NCBI RefSeq assembly: GCF_041245805.1
Contig: NZ_CP162490.1
Coordinates: forward strand, 2,581,001-2,645,000
Source of the DNA: Xanthomonas sp. DAR 34887
GTDB lineage: Bacteria; Pseudomonadota; Gammaproteobacteria; Xanthomonadales; Xanthomonadaceae
Direction: 5' to 3'
Length of the DNA stretch: 64,000 nt
The translations under genes were made by a program, and so were the position numbers. The notes below the pieces were generated by a model. That model did not search any database. It saw only the letters and a list, made by a program, of their open reading frames with translations, and was not told the origin of the DNA. Shown piece by piece: positions 15,827 to 24,453 of the stretch (positions within the stretch are counted from its first letter, which is position 1; each line of letters starts with the position of its first letter).

Positions 15827-16885
15827 TCATCGCAGCAACTGCAGTACGGCATCGACCGAAGCATCCGCATGCGTGCCGCGTTGCAGTTCGTACACGCCCA
15901 GCCGTTGCAGCTGGCGCGCGAACAGCGACCATCCCGGCTGCGCGGCGGCGTAAGGCTGGTCGGCGGTCAGGCGCTGAAGCACGTCGTGTTCGGCGATGGG
16001 CCGCAACAGCTGCCGCGAATCGGCGGCAGCGGTGCTGGAGACGAACACCGCACCGGCGAGCTGCAACGGCGCGGGCGCAAGGAACGCGCGGCCGTTGCGG
16101 ATATCGACCTCGTGCTTGACCGCGCCGCTGCGGCGCCGGATCGTCGGTGCGGCGGCGATCCAGTCGCGGGTCTGCCCGTCGACCAGCCGCAGCAGATCCG
16201 GTCGCAGGTGCAGGAAGTTGCCGATGCCGGTAGCGAGCATGCGCTGCGGCTCGACGAACAACGCGTCCTCGGCAAGGAACTGCAGCCCGCGCAGCAGGCT
16301 GTGCAAGGCCAGCGTGGACTTGCCCGCACCGCTGGCGCCGAGCAGCAGCACGCCGCGCTCGCCGGCGCCGACGCAGGCGCCGTGCAGCGGCACCAGGCGC
16401 ATCGCGCGCGCCGCCAACACGAACACCGCGAACTCGATCAGTTCGTAGCGCACATGATAGGGATGGGCGAGCATGTCTTCCGATACCACCAGCAACGCCC
16501 TGCGCTGGTCCGGCATCAGCACCATGTAGTTGTCGGCGTCGATGACTCCGCACAGCGCGCCGGCGCCGGAATGGGTCCGCACCGGCGGCGGCTGCAGCGC
16601 GAACACATAGGGCGCGTCGTGGCGCGCGACCAGGTTCAGTTCGATATGGAAGTCGGCGCCCTCCGGCAACCGATGCGGCGGCACGCCGCCGAACGCCGCG
16701 TCGACCAACTGCAGCAAGGCCTCGCTGTTGCTTTCGAAGCGGAAGCGGCCGCCCAGCAGTTGCTTGTCGAGGACATGGTCGCGCCGCAGGCGGTCGTGGA
16801 ACGGATCGACGGCAGCGCCCGCCTGGGTGGCGTCGGTACTGGCCACAGGCTCCCAGCGTTGCGTGCGCACGGTCGAGAGCTGCAT
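15827..16885 (-). CDS. HPr kinase/phosphatase-like P-loop protein
   Basis: 352 residues from ATG 16885. The C-terminal half has the HprK-type P-loop GASGAGKST (183-191) and an acidic residue in LAEDAL (about 205-209). The N-terminal half is not the HprK N-domain, so this is an HprK-related kinase and not the PTS enzyme. Such proteins occur in lasso-peptide and exopolysaccharide/exosortase clusters, where some phosphorylate peptides. It is divergent from the radical SAM gene across 203 bp. Role with the neighbouring exporter and nucleotidyltransferase-like protein is inferred. Confidence 0.75.
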   Translation of the reverse strand: MQLSTVRTQRWEPVASTDATQAGAAVDPFHDRLRRDHVLDKQLLGGRFRFESNSEALLQLVDAAFGGVPPHRLPEGADFHIELNLVARHDAPYVFALQPPPVRTHSGAGALCGVIDADNYMVLMPDQRRALLVVSEDMLAHPYHVRYELIEFAVFVLAARAMRLVPLHGACVGAGERGVLLLGASGAGKSTLALHSLLRGLQFLAEDALFVEPQRMLATGIGNFLHLRPDLLRLVDGQTRDWIAAAPTIRRRSGAVKHEVDIRNGRAFLAPAPLQLAGAVFVSSTAAADSRQLLRPIAEHDVLQRLTADQPYAAAQPGWSLFARQLQRLGVYELQRGTHADASVDAVLQLLR

Positions 16886-17088
16886 TGGCGATGGGTCCGT
16901 GGATTCGATGCGCGTGGGTGCGTGTAGCGGCGGGAAAGGTTGCGCACATCGCGCGTGATGCCGTGCCTGCGCAGCGCGCACAACCAAAGACGGCGCCGGC
17001 GGCACTTACCGGCACGGCCACCTGTGCGCGGCCCCTGCTGCATGCGCCGCGGCATCCGTTGCCGGCGCCGAACGAGACCCTTCCGCCG

Positions 17089-18585
17089 ATGCCAAAGATC
17101 CAGGTCAGCCACTCCTACTTCCTGCGCTACGACCCCAAGCAGTGGGAGCGCGGCAAGCCGTATCCGCCGTTGGCCACGCTGCAGGTGGCTACGCTGCTGC
17201 GCCGGTACGGGCACGAGGTGACGCTGTTCGACGCGATGCTGGCCGACGGCGTGGAGGACTACCAAGGCTCGCTGCGCGCCGCGCAGCCGGATCTGGTGGT
17301 GTTCTACGAGGACAACTTCAATTTCCTGACCAAGATGTGCCTGAGCCGGATGCGCGAGGCTGCCTGCCGGATGATCGCCGAGGCGCGTGCCGGCGGCAGC
17401 CGGGTGATCGTGGCCGGCTCCGACGCGTCGGACCACCCCGACGCGTTCCTGGCCGCCGGCGCGCATGCGGTGCTGATCGGCGAAGGCATCGCGCCGCTGC
17501 TGGAACTGGTCGAACGCCTGCAGCGAACGCCCGACATCGATGCCGCAGCCTGGGTAGCCGACGTGGCCGATGTCGCCACTCCCGCCCTGCCGCAGCTCAA
17601 GCGCGCGCAGATCGGCGCGCGGCCGCCGGATCCGCGCCTGTCCGGCCTGGCCGCCTGGGACCTGGTGGATATCGAACGCTACCGGCGCCTGTGGCTGCAG
17701 CGGCACGGCTACTTCAGCCTGAACATGGCGGCCTCGCGCGGCTGCCCGTTCCGCTGCAACTGGTGCGCCAAGCCGATCTGGGGCAACCACTACAAGCGCC
17801 GCACCGCGCCGGAGGTGGCGGCGGAAATGATCCACCTCAAGCGCGCCTTCGCCCCCGACCATATCTGGATGGCCGACGACATCTTCGGCTTCCACATCGA
17901 CTGGGTGGAAGAATTCGCCGCGGTGCTGGCCGCGGCCGATGGCTCGATTCCGTTCACCATCCAGACCCGCGCCGATCTGGGCAGCGAACGCATGGCCGCC
18001 GCGCTGGCCCGCGCCGGCTGCGCCGAGGCGTGGATCGGCGCGGAAAGCGGCAGCCAGCGCATCCTCGACAAGATGACCAAGGGCACCGCGGTGGAGGACG
18101 TGATCGCTGCGCGCCAGCGCCTGGGCGCACACGGCATCCGCGTCGGCTTCTTCCTGCAGCTCGGCTATTTGGACGAACAACTGGACGACATCCTCGCCAC
18201 CCGTGCGCTGGTGGCGAAGGCGCGTCCGGACGACATCGGCGTCAGCGTGTCGTACCCGCTGCCCGGAACCAAGTTCTACCAGCAGGTGAAGAACCAGCTC
18301 GGCCGCAAGACCCATTGGCAGGACAGCGACGATCTGGCGATGATGTTCCATGGCGCCTACGACTCGGAGTTCTACCGGCGCGTGCGCGATCTGCTGCATC
18401 GGCAGGTGGACCTGCAACGCAGCGAAGCCACGCGGTCGCCGCAGGACCATGCGCAGGACTGGGCGGCCCTGGATGCGCAATGGGAGGCGTTGATCGCCAG
18501 CGAGGGCCGGCATCGCACCGAGGCCGCCGTGCCTACCGCAGCCACCGTCTCTGACCGCCGCATCCCGCTGGCGCAACGCCAATGA
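17089..18585 (+). CDS. B12-binding-type radical SAM protein
   Basis: 498 residues from ATG 17089 (MPKIQVSHSYFLRY). The N-terminal third looks like a cobalamin-binding Rossmann domain (PPLATLQVATLLRRYGHEVTLFDAM). The radical SAM core follows, with the cluster motif C219-PFR-C223-NW-C226. A GxESGSQRIL-type segment (WIGAESGSQRILDKMTKGT) is typical of BchE/MiaB-like class B enzymes. Known chemistry in this class includes methylation, ring closure and rearrangement. It overlaps the next gene by 4 bp (ATGA). Substrate unknown. Confidence 0.85.
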   Translation: MPKIQVSHSYFLRYDPKQWERGKPYPPLATLQVATLLRRYGHEVTLFDAMLADGVEDYQGSLRAAQPDLVVFYEDNFNFLTKMCLSRMREAACRMIAEARAGGSRVIVAGSDASDHPDAFLAAGAHAVLIGEGIAPLLELVERLQRTPDIDAAAWVADVADVATPALPQLKRAQIGARPPDPRLSGLAAWDLVDIERYRRLWLQRHGYFSLNMAASRGCPFRCNWCAKPIWGNHYKRRTAPEVAAEMIHLKRAFAPDHIWMADDIFGFHIDWVEEFAAVLAAADGSIPFTIQTRADLGSERMAAALARAGCAEAWIGAESGSQRILDKMTKGTAVEDVIAARQRLGAHGIRVGFFLQLGYLDEQLDDILATRALVAKARPDDIGVSVSYPLPGTKFYQQVKNQLGRKTHWQDSDDLAMMFHGAYDSEFYRRVRDLLHRQVDLQRSEATRSPQDHAQDWAALDAQWEALIASEGRHRTEAAVPTAATVSDRRIPLAQRQ

Positions 18586-19862
18586 CCGCGCAGGCGACGC
18601 CGCAAGCGCATGCGCCCTCCTCCACCGATCCCATCACCGAGCGCGGGATACAGCCCGCCTTGAAGCAGGTCGGCAAGGGCTTGCGGCTGGCGACCGAAAC
18701 CCTGGCGCGCGAGCTGGCGCGGCCGGGCGACGCGATGCCGCAGTGGAACCGTCTGCAGTGGCAGCTGGCCGCGGCGGCGACCGCCGCGCACGGTATCGGT
18801 CCGTTGCTGAGCCGGCTGTCGGTGTGGCCCGATCGCGACTGGAGCGCGTTCCTGGCCGAGCAGCGCGAGCATGTCGCGCATCGCTACCGGCGCATCGCCG
18901 CGCTGCTGAAGCGGATCGATGCGCTGGCCCAGGCCGCCGGCGTGGCGATCGTGCCGCTGAAGGGCGCGGCCTTGCATGCAAAGGGCCTGTACCTTCCTGG
19001 CGACCGGCCGATGGCCGACATCGACCTGCTGGTACGCGCCGAAGACGCAGCACAGGCAGGTGCGCTGCTGGGCGAGCTCGGCTATGTGGCCGAGTTCGCG
19101 CAGTGGAAGCACCAGACCTTCCGCCCCGCGCAGGCGCACGCGGTCGCCGGCCTGGGCGAGCATCGCGACACGCCGATCAACATCGAGCTGCACCTGCGCA
19201 TCCAGGAGCGGCTGCCGCTGGCCACGGTCGATATCAGCGAGCGTATATTTCCGCGCGACAGCCGACCAGGGTTGAACCCCTACCCGTCCAATGGCGCGCT
19301 GATGAGCCACCTGCTGCTGCACGCGGCCGGCGGCATCTGCAGCCGCAGCCTGCGGCTGATGCATCTGCACGACATCTCGCTGCTGGCCACGCGGATGGGC
19401 GCCAAGGACTGGCGGGTGCTGTGCGACACCGCCGATGGCGCCCCGTGGTGGGCGTTGCCGCCGTTGCAGCTGGTGCTGCGCTACTACCGCACGGCGATTC
19501 CGAAGGCGGTGCTGGCGCAGTTGCGCGCGCAGTGCCCGCCGCTGCTGCGGCTGGTCTCGCGCCGGCTGGACCTGACCCGCGCCTCGTGCTCGCAGCTATG
19601 GCTGCCGGCGCTGCCCGGGATCGAGTGGGCGCGCTCGCTCGGCGAGGTCGTGCGCTATCTGCGGCAGCGGCTGCAGCCGTCGCGGGAAAGCCGGCAGGAG
19701 CGCGCCGACATGATCCGCACCCAGCTGTGGCTGCAGGGCCAGCCCTGGGTCGCTCTGCCGCAGCGGCGGCGCCTGCTGCGGCGCCTGCTGCGGCCGGTGC
19801 CGCGGATGGATACGCTGTATGCGGTGCGCAGCGCCCTGCAGGGCTATCCGGCGGCGCGTTGA
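18582..19862 (+). CDS. NTP_transf_5-type nucleotidyltransferase-like protein
   Basis: 426 residues. The segment VPLKGAALHAKGLYL, then DRPMADIDLLVRAED, is the hallmark of the uncharacterised nucleotidyltransferase family PF14907, where the two Asp residues bind metal. These proteins recur in lasso-peptide, exopolysaccharide and exosortase loci beside HprK-like kinases. Start overlaps the radical SAM stop by 4 bp, so the two are translationally coupled. The C-terminal part is Arg/Leu-rich and helical. It ends 103 bp before the convergent glycosyltransferase, across a perfect inverted repeat. Confidence 0.78.
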   Translation: MTAQATPQAHAPSSTDPITERGIQPALKQVGKGLRLATETLARELARPGDAMPQWNRLQWQLAAAATAAHGIGPLLSRLSVWPDRDWSAFLAEQREHVAHRYRRIAALLKRIDALAQAAGVAIVPLKGAALHAKGLYLPGDRPMADIDLLVRAEDAAQAGALLGELGYVAEFAQWKHQTFRPAQAHAVAGLGEHRDTPINIELHLRIQERLPLATVDISERIFPRDSRPGLNPYPSNGALMSHLLLHAAGGICSRSLRLMHLHDISLLATRMGAKDWRVLCDTADGAPWWALPPLQLVLRYYRTAIPKAVLAQLRAQCPPLLRLVSRRLDLTRASCSQLWLPALPGIEWARSLGEVVRYLRQRLQPSRESRQERADMIRTQLWLQGQPWVALPQRRRLLRRLLRPVPRMDTLYAVRSALQGYPAAR

Positions 19863-19876
19863 GAGGGTAGACCTCT

Positions 19877-19950
19877 GTAGGAGCGGCTTCAGCCGCGACA
19901 GGCAGGTTCCGGCTGCGGATGGTTTCTGTCGCGGCTGAAGCCGCTCCTAC
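19877..19950. repeat. Perfect 25-bp inverted repeat, xanthomonad intergenic type
   Basis: Arms 19877-19901 and 19926-19950 are exact reverse complements, each built on GTAGGAGCGGCTTCAGCC. The 24-nt spacer makes a large hairpin. Such units are common between genes in Xanthomonas and relatives. It lies between two convergent genes and probably serves as a bidirectional terminator or RNA-stabilising element. Confidence 0.85.
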
Positions 19951-19965
19951 GTTGAATTCATGCGC

Positions 19966-21072
19966 TTACTCGCGCTTCGGACACAGCCGGCGGTACAGCG
20001 TGTTGAAGCTGCGCACGGTGTGCTCTGCATCCTCGCGCACCGCGCGACACTGCGCGGACCAGGCCAGGCGCAGGCGCAGTTCGTCGTCGGCCAGGACCTG
20101 GCGCAAGGCCTCGGCCAGGCCCGCCCAGTCGCCGGGCGGCACCGCCAGCGCCGCCGACGGCGCCCATTCCAGCAGGTGCCCTACCCCGGTGCCGACGGTG
20201 GGCACGCCGGCCACCGCCGCTTCCAGCAGCACCATCGGCCCGGCTTCGTGCAGCGACGACAGCACCAGCAGATCGGCAGCCTCCACCAGCGGGCGCAGTT
20301 CGCGCTGGGTCTTGAAGCCGAGGAAGCGCACTTGTTGCGACAACCCGAGCTGCGCGACCAGGCGCTGGATCTCGCCGTCCAGCGTGTCCACGCCGACGAT
20401 ATCGATCCGGAACGCGACCCCGGCACGCGCCAGCGCCGCCAGTGCGCGCAGCAGCGTCGGCTGATCCTTGACCCGGTTGAGGCTGGCGACGTGCAGCAGC
20501 CGCGCGGTGCCGCCATCGCGGCGGCGCGGCTCGCGCTGCGGCCAGGCGCGCAGGTCCACGCCCAGCGGCACGCGTTCGGCGGCGATGCCCAGCGCCCGCA
20601 GCGCCTCGACGATCGGGTCGCTGGCGGCAGTGACCGCGTCGGCCAGCCGCAACACCAATGCCTCGCGCAACCGGCCTTGCCACTTGCGCCGCCCACCGTA
20701 GCCGATGGCATGCAGTGCGACCAGTTCGCCGCCGGCGATATGCACCAGGCTCGGTCGCCGCAGCAGGCGCGCGGCGGCCACCGCGATCAGGCTGCAGTGG
20801 CCGGAGAAGATCGATTGCACCAGGTCGAACGGCGCCAGGCGGTGCTCGGCGCGGATCGCGGCGACCGCGCGCAGGCGGGTGCGGCCGTTGCCGATGTTGT
20901 GGATGCGCGCGCCGAGCAAGTCCCAGTTGGCCGGCGCAGGTTCCTGGTGCAGCACGAACACATGCACCTCGTGGCTGCGCGCCAGGCGTTCGATCAGGGT
21001 CATCAGCACCGGGATCACCCGGTACTCGCCGCTGCGATCGACCCCGCCGGGCACCACCAGCGCCAGCTTCAT
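19966..21072 (-). CDS. Glycosyltransferase, GT4 family
   Basis: 368 residues from ATG 21072 (MKLALVVPGGVDRSGEYRVIPVL). GT-B fold; C-terminal HVASLNRVKDQPTLLRAL and HEAGPMVLLEAAVAGVPTVGTGVGHLLEW carry the donor-binding EX7E-type motif. It transfers a nucleotide sugar onto a lipid-linked intermediate in the cytoplasm. It is the last gene of the minus-strand glycan cluster; its start overlaps the previous stop (ATGA). Confidence 0.88.
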   Translation of the reverse strand: MKLALVVPGGVDRSGEYRVIPVLMTLIERLARSHEVHVFVLHQEPAPANWDLLGARIHNIGNGRTRLRAVAAIRAEHRLAPFDLVQSIFSGHCSLIAVAAARLLRRPSLVHIAGGELVALHAIGYGGRRKWQGRLREALVLRLADAVTAASDPIVEALRALGIAAERVPLGVDLRAWPQREPRRRDGGTARLLHVASLNRVKDQPTLLRALAALARAGVAFRIDIVGVDTLDGEIQRLVAQLGLSQQVRFLGFKTQRELRPLVEAADLLVLSSLHEAGPMVLLEAAVAGVPTVGTGVGHLLEWAPSAALAVPPGDWAGLAEALRQVLADDELRLRLAWSAQCRAVREDAEHTVRSFNTLYRRLCPKRE

Positions 21073-22193
21073 GCCTCGCTCCGCGCGGCGTGCTCCAGCA
21101 ACTGCGCATAGGCGCGCGACCAGCGCCGGCCCACCGCCGCGAACGACAGCTGCGCATCGAAATGGGCGCGGACCTGCGCCGGCGACGGCCGTTCGTCGGC
21201 GGCGTGCACCAGCGCTTCGGCGAGCAGGTCGGCATCGCCGCACGGCCACAGTTCGCCGACGCGGCCATAGTCGGTGAGCGCCCGGAACGAAGGAATGTCG
21301 GTCAGCACCGGCAGCGTGCCGCAGGCGAAGGCTTCCAGCGCCGCGTAGCCGCAACTTTCGGCCAGGCTGCCCGACACGAACAGATCGGCCGCACGCATCA
21401 GCGTCTGCACCTGCGCATGGTCGACCTTGCCGAGCAGATGCACGCTCCCGCGCAGGCGCGGATCCTGCTGCACGCGGTGCTGGACCGCCTCCAGCAACGG
21501 CGCGCTGCCGAACGCACAGAACAGCTGCAGTCCGGGCAGCCGCGCGACAGCGCGGGCCACGCCTTCGAGCACGGTCAACGGATCCTTGCCGGCGCTGAGG
21601 TGCCCAACCCACAGCACGCAGGGCGCGCCATGCAGGCCGCTCTCGCGCCGTGCCTGGGCGCGATCGCCGAGAGTGAAGCGGCAGCTGGATTCGGGAATCG
21701 CGAACAGGCGGGTGGACGGCGCGAACAGCCCGGCATGCACGAACGAGCGCGCCAGATCGAGCGAGGTGAAGGCGATCCCCGCTGCGGCCGCATACCATTG
21801 CCGCCACTGCGAACGTCGCCACCAGCGCGGCGGGCGATTGGCATGGTCCTGCAGCAGGATCGGCACCTGCGGCAATTGCCGCGCCATCGCGCAGGCCTCG
21901 CGCGCGAACTCCAGGCCGTGCACGTGGACCACGTCGGCGCCGATCGCGTGCACGATGCCGGCGATGCGCCGCGCACGGCTGCTGGTGCCGGCTTCGCCCG
22001 GATCGGTGAAGTGATATTCCACGCCGTTGCGCAGCAACTGCTCCGAGGCATCGGCGGCCTGGATCACCGACACGCGGGTGCCGGCGCTGGCCACCGCCTC
22101 GGAGATGTCGGCCAGCGACGGCCAGTGCGCGAACACCTGCGCCGGCGCCACGCCCTTCGGTGTGCGGACGAAATTGATCTGGGCGACGTGCAT
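21069..22193 (-). CDS. Glycosyltransferase, GT4 family
   Basis: 374 residues from ATG 22193; ATG 22217 would add eight residues and sits 2 bp after the upstream stop. The N-terminal domain holds DVVHVHGLEFAREA. The C-terminal nucleotide-sugar site includes VLWVGHLSAGKDPLTVLEGV and ESCGYAALEAFACGTLPVLTD (the EX7E pattern). It is related in design to its downstream neighbour and shares a 4-bp overlap with it. Acceptor and donor are unknown. Confidence 0.86.
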   Translation of the reverse strand: MHVAQINFVRTPKGVAPAQVFAHWPSLADISEAVASAGTRVSVIQAADASEQLLRNGVEYHFTDPGEAGTSSRARRIAGIVHAIGADVVHVHGLEFAREACAMARQLPQVPILLQDHANRPPRWWRRSQWRQWYAAAAGIAFTSLDLARSFVHAGLFAPSTRLFAIPESSCRFTLGDRAQARRESGLHGAPCVLWVGHLSAGKDPLTVLEGVARAVARLPGLQLFCAFGSAPLLEAVQHRVQQDPRLRGSVHLLGKVDHAQVQTLMRAADLFVSGSLAESCGYAALEAFACGTLPVLTDIPSFRALTDYGRVGELWPCGDADLLAEALVHAADERPSPAQVRAHFDAQLSFAAVGRRWSRAYAQLLEHAARSEA

Positions 22194-22219
22194 GGGTTTT
22201 CCGCTGGAACGCGTCATGC

Positions 22220-23731
22220 CTAGATGCCGGAGACCTGCGGCCGGCGCAGGCGCACCAGCCAATTGGCCAGGTTCAGTTCCCACGGCCGGTCGTAGCGCCG
22301 GTAGCGGTAGCGCCACGCCGCCATCGCGCTCAGGCCGCGCTTGGCCCAGCGCGGCGAGCGCAGGTCCTGCGCGGTGGGATAGCGGCAACCCAGCACGGTG
22401 ACGAAGTCGCGGATGCGCTGGCGCAGCGCGTCGTCCAGCCAGGGCGCGTCGGCGTGACAGGCGTAGTCCACCCATTGCGGCTGGGTCCACTCTTCCGGCG
22501 TGCGCGGGAACACCACCGGCGCGCCGTGCAGGTCGCGCAGCGGCATCGATGCGCGCTTGCCGCGGTCCTTCTCGTGGCGGCTGGCCTCCGGCAGCGGCGT
22601 GTAGACGTAGACGATGATTTCCGATTGCGGGTTGATCCGCTTGAGCTCGCGGATGAACTCGAAGGTCTGCTCGGTCTCGTGCACGGTGTCCTGCGGAGGC
22701 GCGACCATGAACGACAGCTCCGGAATCACGCCGTTGCGCCGGCACAGCTCGGCCACCTGCAGGGTCTGGTCCGGGCGCGTGCCCTTGCGGATTTCCTTGA
22801 GCATGGCCCCGCTCGGCGATTCGGCGCCGATATAGGCCATGCGCAACCGGCTCTTGCGCACCAGCGCCCAGGTGCTCTCGGACAGGTTGAGCAGCGCGTC
22901 GGCGCGCGCATAGCACCACCACGGCATCTCCAGCTTGGCCATGACCTCCAGCAGCGGGATCATCTCCGCCTCGCGGTCGAAGAAGTTGTGGTCGAAGAAC
23001 TGGATCGAATCGGCACCCAGTTCCTCTTTCAGGTAGCGCAGCTCGCGCTCCAGCCGCGCCGCGGTGGGCAGCGCGGTGGCGCCGCCGAACATCGCCGCCA
23101 CGCCGCAGAAAGTGCAGCGGAAACGGCAGCCCAGCGCGGCCTGGTGCGAGGCGGTACGGCGGCCGAGGAAGCTGCGGCCCAGGTATTGGCGCGGGTCGCC
23201 GAGCTTTGCGTACGGCAGCGCCGGCGCCGCCTCGCCGCGGCTGAAGCCGCGATTGCGGTTGTGCACGATCGCGCCGTCCTGCTTCCACGACAGGCCGTCG
23301 ATCTGCGCCAGGCCGGGACCTTCGCCGCGCAACGCCGCGACCAGTTCCGGCAGCGTGTCCTCGCCCTGCGCGCGGATCGCGTAGTCCACGTACGGCGCGC
23401 TCAGCGCGGTGTCGGTGTACAGGGTCGGGAAATAGCCGCCCCAGACGATCGGCATGGCCGGGAAGCGTTCGCGGATCGCGGTGGACAGCGCGATCGACGG
23501 CGCGATCTGCGGCCCGCCCATGACGCTGATGCCGACCGCGTCATAGCGCTGCTCTTGCAACGCCTGCAGCGCAGTGTCGATGAAGCCGCGATCGACGTTG
23601 CCGTCGATGATGCGGCTGTCGCCGCTGCGGTCCAGCGCCGCGGCCAGATTCAGCAGCGCCAACGGGAAGCGGGCGTTGCCGCGCGAGGTGATGGTCGGAT
23701 TGACCAGCAGCGTGTTCGGTGTGGAAGGCAT
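22220..23731 (-). CDS. B12-binding-domain radical SAM protein
   Basis: 503 residues from ATG 23731 (MPSTPNTLLVNPTITSRGNARFP). A cobalamin-type Rossmann domain is followed by C202-RFR-C206-TF-C209, the radical SAM cluster motif. The AYIGAESPSGAMLKEIRKGTRPDQ segment and C-terminal YRYRRYDRPWELNLANWL are typical of class B enzymes found in surface-glycan and natural-product loci. It lies between a methyltransferase and two glycosyltransferases. Together with the enzyme at 17089 it gives two such proteins within 7 kb. Reaction unknown. Confidence 0.85.
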   Translation of the reverse strand: MPSTPNTLLVNPTITSRGNARFPLALLNLAAALDRSGDSRIIDGNVDRGFIDTALQALQEQRYDAVGISVMGGPQIAPSIALSTAIRERFPAMPIVWGGYFPTLYTDTALSAPYVDYAIRAQGEDTLPELVAALRGEGPGLAQIDGLSWKQDGAIVHNRNRGFSRGEAAPALPYAKLGDPRQYLGRSFLGRRTASHQAALGCRFRCTFCGVAAMFGGATALPTAARLERELRYLKEELGADSIQFFDHNFFDREAEMIPLLEVMAKLEMPWWCYARADALLNLSESTWALVRKSRLRMAYIGAESPSGAMLKEIRKGTRPDQTLQVAELCRRNGVIPELSFMVAPPQDTVHETEQTFEFIRELKRINPQSEIIVYVYTPLPEASRHEKDRGKRASMPLRDLHGAPVVFPRTPEEWTQPQWVDYACHADAPWLDDALRQRIRDFVTVLGCRYPTAQDLRSPRWAKRGLSAMAAWRYRYRRYDRPWELNLANWLVRLRRPQVSGI

Positions 23732-23754
23732 GGAAGGAGACCGCAAGGCGAGGC

Positions 23755-24453
23755 TCACGGCAGGCGCCGCAGCCGGAACACCAGCGCCACCGGGACCTGC
23801 AACGCGGCAGGATCGAAGTGCGCGCCGGCGGGAATGTCGGCAGGATCGAGCATCGGTTCGCGCACCGCCTCGATCGCCAGCCCGAGCGCGGCGCAGGCCG
23901 CATGCCAGTGGCTGTAGAGATGCTGCGTATGGCGCACCGCATAGCGCTCGCCGTCGGCCTTGAAATCGCGCTTCCAGCCCAGCGCGTGGCCGATCGGGTG
24001 CACGTCGCTGCACAGCACGCTGCCGCCCGGGCGGGTGGCGCGGCGCAGTTCCGCCAGTGCCGGCTGCAGCTGCGGCAGATGGCCGACGACCAGGGCGCAG
24101 ATGCTCAGGTCGGCGGCGGCATCGGCTACCGGCAACGCGTCCAGGCTGCCCTCGCACAGCGTGTAGCGGTTGCCGGCGCCAGCCGCATCCAGTTCGCGCG
24201 CGGCGCGGCCGAGCATCTGCGGCGACAGGTCCACGCCGGTGGCGTGAGCGGCGTGGCGCTGCAGCGCATGCAACAGATAGCGTCCGCTGCCGCAGCCGGC
24301 ATCGAGCACGCGCTGGCCGTGCAGCGCGGACGGCAACAACGCCAGCATGGCGCGCTGTTCGGCCTGCATCACCGGGTTGTGCGCGTGCGCCGGATAGCTC
24401 GCCGCCCACAGCGCATACGCGTCGAAGGGCTCCAGGGTCGGCATGGCGCTCAT
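23755..24453 (-). CDS. Class I SAM-dependent methyltransferase
   Basis: 232 residues. Motif I is VLDAGCGSGRYLLHAL near residue 50, motif II-like GVDLSPQMLGRA and a post-motif segment ALAELRRATRPGGSVLCSD. It belongs to the Methyltransf_11 type, which acts on small molecules or lipids. It overlaps the amidohydrolase stop by 4 bp, so the pair is coupled. Target could be a sugar or the product of the adjacent radical SAM enzyme. Confidence 0.86.
   Translation of the reverse strand: MSAMPTLEPFDAYALWAASYPAHAHNPVMQAEQRAMLALLPSALHGQRVLDAGCGSGRYLLHALQRHAAHATGVDLSPQMLGRAARELDAAGAGNRYTLCEGSLDALPVADAAADLSICALVVGHLPQLQPALAELRRATRPGGSVLCSDVHPIGHALGWKRDFKADGERYAVRHTQHLYSHWHAACAALGLAIEAVREPMLDPADIPAGAHFDPAALQVPVALVFRLRRLP

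Noticed and set aside
13958..19862. Lasso peptide gene cluster
   Set aside because: An HprK-like protein, an ABC exporter and NTP_transf_5 are present, but no asparagine-synthetase-like cyclase, no B1/B2 peptidase pair and no credible precursor.
22215..22217. Start of the GT4 gene at 22217
   Set aside because: Possible, but 22193 gives the usual MHVAQINF opening and has a purine-rich stretch upstream; kept as an alternative.
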